A stretch of 64,000 nt of DNA from Algibacter sp. (GTDB lineage Bacteria > Bacteroidota > Bacteroidia > Flavobacteriales > Flavobacteriaceae). The stretch spans positions 23,693 to 87,692 of the forward strand of contig NZ_JAQWOO010000037.1 of the NCBI RefSeq assembly GCF_029245835.1, given 5' to 3'. This document shows positions 62,536-64,000 of the stretch, one piece after another. How positions within the stretch are numbered: position 1 is the first letter of the stretch; every line of letters begins with the position of its first letter. Position numbers and translations under genes: made by a program. The notes below the pieces were generated by a model. It was not told the origin of the DNA and searched no databases. It saw nothing but the letters and a program-made list of their open reading frames with translations.

Positions 62536-63695
62536 TTACAACTTTAAAAACAAATATAACTGTTGCTGACATTTGCGATGGCTTTGTTTACAATGAACTT
62601 GAGGGTAAAGGATTATTTGGATTATCTGGTAAATTGACAATTCAGCCTGAATATCAAAGAAATTACATTTATGCAGATGGTAAAAGAGATGTTGCAGTAA
62701 TTGAGTCGGTTTTAAAAGGCTATCCATTAGGATTAATTTATTTTAATAAAGTAACTGACAATAATTTAGAAGTTCTTGATGGTCAACAAAGAATTACAAG
62801 TTTAGGTCGTTTTGTTACAAATAAATTCGCTGTTAAAGATGAGAATGGAATGGAGCAATATTTTGGTGGTATTGCGAAAGACAAACAAGAAAAAATCTTA
62901 AACACACAATTACTAATTTACGAATGCGAAGGAGAAGAAAGCGAAATAAAAGAATGGTTTAAAACAATTAATATTGCAGGTGTTCCTCTTAATAGTCAAG
63001 AATTATTAAATGCAGTTTATTCAGGACCATTTGTTACTTTATTAAAACAAGAATTTAGTAATTCGCAAAATTCAAATATTCAAAAATGGAGTGCTTATGT
63101 AAGAGGTAATGTGGATAGACAAGAGTTTTTAGAAAGAGCTATAGAATGGGTTAGCAAAAACAATATTGGCGAGTATATGAGTAAACATAGAAATGACAAT
63201 AATATTAATGAAGTTAAAACATACTTTACTTCTGTAATAGATTGGGTTTCGAGCGTTTTCAAAGATGTTGAAAGTGAAATGTGTGGTTTAGAATGGGGTA
63301 GATTTTACGAGGAATATCATAACAAATCTTATAATCCTAATAAAGTTTCTGAACAAGTTAAAGAGTTGTACGCAGACCCATATGTTAAGAACCGAAAAGG
63401 AATTTTTGAATATATTTTGGGAGGCCTAACTGATACAAAATTAATAGATGTTAGAATATTTGATGAAGCAACAAAAAAAGCAACCTATTCAAAGCAAACG
63501 CAAGAAGCCGAGAAAAAAGAAATTTCTAATTGTCCTCTTTGTGCTATTGGAAATAATTCTAATAAATCAAGAATATACAAATTAAAAGAAATGGATGCTG
63601 ACCACGTAACAGCTTGGAGCAAAGGAGGAAAAACGGATATAAAGAATTGTGAAATGTTATGTAAAACTCACAATAGAGCAAAAGGAAATAAATAG
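62532..63695 (+). CDS. DUF262 plus HNH endonuclease
   Basis: A 387-residue protein. The N-terminal DUF262 domain has the ParB/Srx-like NTP-binding motif [12 protein letters not shown] (D83 to R87). The C-terminal HNH nuclease (about 334-385) has a CPLC zinc pair, [12 protein letters not shown] with catalytic H358, and [10 protein letters not shown]. The layout resembles GmrSD-type nucleases, which use DUF262 for nucleotide-dependent cleavage. The 4-base overlap with the methyltransferase indicates a restriction-modification pair or a modification-sensing nuclease. Confidence 0.87.
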   Translation: MITTLKTNITVADICDGFVYNELEGKGLFGLSGKLTIQPEYQRNYIYADGKRDVAVIESVLKGYPLGLIYFNKVTDNNLEVLDGQQRITSLGRFVTNKFAVKDENGMEQYFGGIAKDKQEKILNTQLLIYECEGEESEIKEWFKTINIAGVPLNSQELLNAVYSGPFVTLLKQEFSNSQNSNIQKWSAYVRGNVDRQEFLERAIEWVSKNNIGEYMSKHRNDNNINEVKTYFTSVIDWVSSVFKDVESEMCGLEWGRFYEEYHNKSYNPNKVSEQVKELYADPYVKNRKGIFEYILGGLTDTKLIDVRIFDEATKKATYSKQTQEAEKKEISNCPLCAIGNNSNKSRIYKLKEMDADHVTAWSKGGKTDIKNCEMLCKTHNRAKGNK

Positions 63696-63713
63696 AAATT
63701 TGAAATGAATAAT

Positions 63714-63804
63714 GCCAACGCTCAAAGCCATACATATTTGCAATTCGCTTCAGCCAAGACACAAACCCAAAATTGCAAAAAAGTATGTCTTGCCAACGCT
63801 CAAA
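63714..63804 (+). repeat. Two further GCCAACGCTCAAA copies after the cassette 3 genes
   Basis: Copies start at 63714 and 63792. Between them an inverted pair CATACATATTTGCAATT / AATTGCAAAAAAGTATG (63727-63743 and 63770-63786, imperfect) forms a hairpin that may terminate the nuclease transcript. Confidence 0.6.
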
Positions 63805-63850
63805 TTTGAACTAAATAAGAAACATCGGAAAAATAAGCTGAATGAAAAAA

Positions 63851-63864
63851 GCACTACTTACAAT
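63851..63864. other. End boundary of cassette 3 (element D), interrupted by an intron
   Basis: GCAC-TACTT-ACAAT (63851-63864) is the inverted complement of the cassette 3 start code AAGTA, with the final base T instead of C. The expected arm GTATATAAAAAA does not follow; instead the end of a group II intron does. Confidence 0.72.
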
Positions 63865-64000
63865 CGAGTAGACGGCTCTCCCCATAATTGAGGAGAGTGC
63901 GCCTCTCACACCACCGTACGTACGGGTCTCGTATACGGCGGTTCACCAAATTGAAGTTTGCGTATTATTAATGTAATCTAACAAAGGTTTATACCCTTTT
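63865..64000 (-). mobile_element. Group II intron, 3' end (partial)
   Basis: On the minus strand the region contains a domain V-like hairpin (63910-63942) with strand ACCGCCGTA pairing to TACGGTGGT and a terminal CGTACG, then a domain VI-like GAGAG-rich stem, and ends CTACTCGAT at the cassette boundary. The intron is inserted with its 3' exon starting TGTAAGTAGTGC, inside the ACAAC/GTTGT core of the last boundary element. The rest lies beyond the window. Confidence 0.72.
63943..64000 (-). CDS. C-terminal end of the intron-encoded reverse transcriptase/maturase (partial)
   Basis: Nineteen codons ending KGYKPLLDYINNTQTSIW then TGA at 63943-63945, read on the minus strand, directly upstream of domain V. 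Position matches the intron ORF in domain IV. The fragment is too short for motif recognition, so the call rests on location in the intron. Confidence 0.45.
   Translation of the reverse strand, partial: KGYKPLLDYINNTQTSIW

Overview
The window is AT-rich and reads as a chromosome segment of a marine-type member of the Flavobacteriia (Bacteroidota). The evidence is lineage-typical: a fused ccoN-ccoO oxidase gene with a single-heme CcoP, promoters with a TAnnTTTG -7 element and almost no Shine-Dalgarno sequences, a FadN-type beta-oxidation operon, MoxR/vWA genes, and the GC-rich palindromic intergenic repeats common in flavobacterial genomes.

Layout. (1) 1-11,088: a complete-looking NAD(H)-linked group 3d [NiFe]-hydrogenase locus. 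hypA, hoxF, a fused hoxU-hoxY, hoxH, the protease hoxW and hypB (cut by the window edge) run leftward; hypF-hypD-hypE run rightward; a nickel permease is convergent. hypC is not in the window. (2) 11,290-14,489: a truncated alpha/beta-hydrolase, an NmrA-like reductase, two small membrane proteins and an AraC regulator whose start codon lies in a 24-bp inverted repeat. (3) 14,707-18,160: KDPG aldolase and KDG kinase facing a LacI regulator, with matching operators, then the C-terminal half of a second KDG kinase. (4) 18,161-22,234: an insertion region with a Fic protein under tandem palindromes, a 3' fragment of tRNA-Met, a tyrosine recombinase and an IS4-type element. (5) 22,398-30,757: acyl-CoA ligase, MarR regulator and beta-oxidation genes, one junction carrying a MITE-like repeat. 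(6) 30,863-34,491: two secreted peptidases and a YdeI-like protein. (7) 34,499-38,799: a sucrose cluster (fructokinase, sucrose-phosphate-synthase-like transferase, phosphatase-glycosidase fusion). (8) 39,104-51,798: MoxR/vWA pair, a Crp/Fnr regulator and the cbb3 oxidase cluster ccoI-S-NO-Q-P-G-H plus a SafE-like protein. (9) 52,052-57,201: TetR-controlled ABC/HlyD/TolC exporter with a degenerate ATPase. (10) 57,525-64,000: a cassette array of restriction-modification and unknown genes, ended by a group II intron.

Two systems stand out. First, six promoters (hypA, hypF, hoxF, the nickel permease, ccoI, ccoS-ccoN) carry a 14-bp palindrome of the form ATGAnn-NN-nnTCAT (TGA-N6-TCA, the Crp/Fnr-family core) whose centre lies exactly 29.5 bp upstream of a -7 element. 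This places it near -41.5, the class II activator position. The only Crp/Fnr gene in the window (41,818-42,495) sits beside one of these boxes, so one oxygen- or redox-responsive regulator may control both hydrogen metabolism and the high-affinity oxidase.

Second, the right end is an integron-like array. Each of three cassettes starts with GTTGT-N5-A and ends with the inverted complement of its own N5 next to ACAAC; neighbouring cassettes are separated by about 145-bp elements with conserved inverted arms. A group II intron is inserted precisely at the last boundary, as class C-attC introns do in integrons. The cassettes carry an MmeI-like type IIG enzyme, an unknown convergent gene pair, and an EcoRI-type methyltransferase coupled to a DUF262-HNH nuclease.
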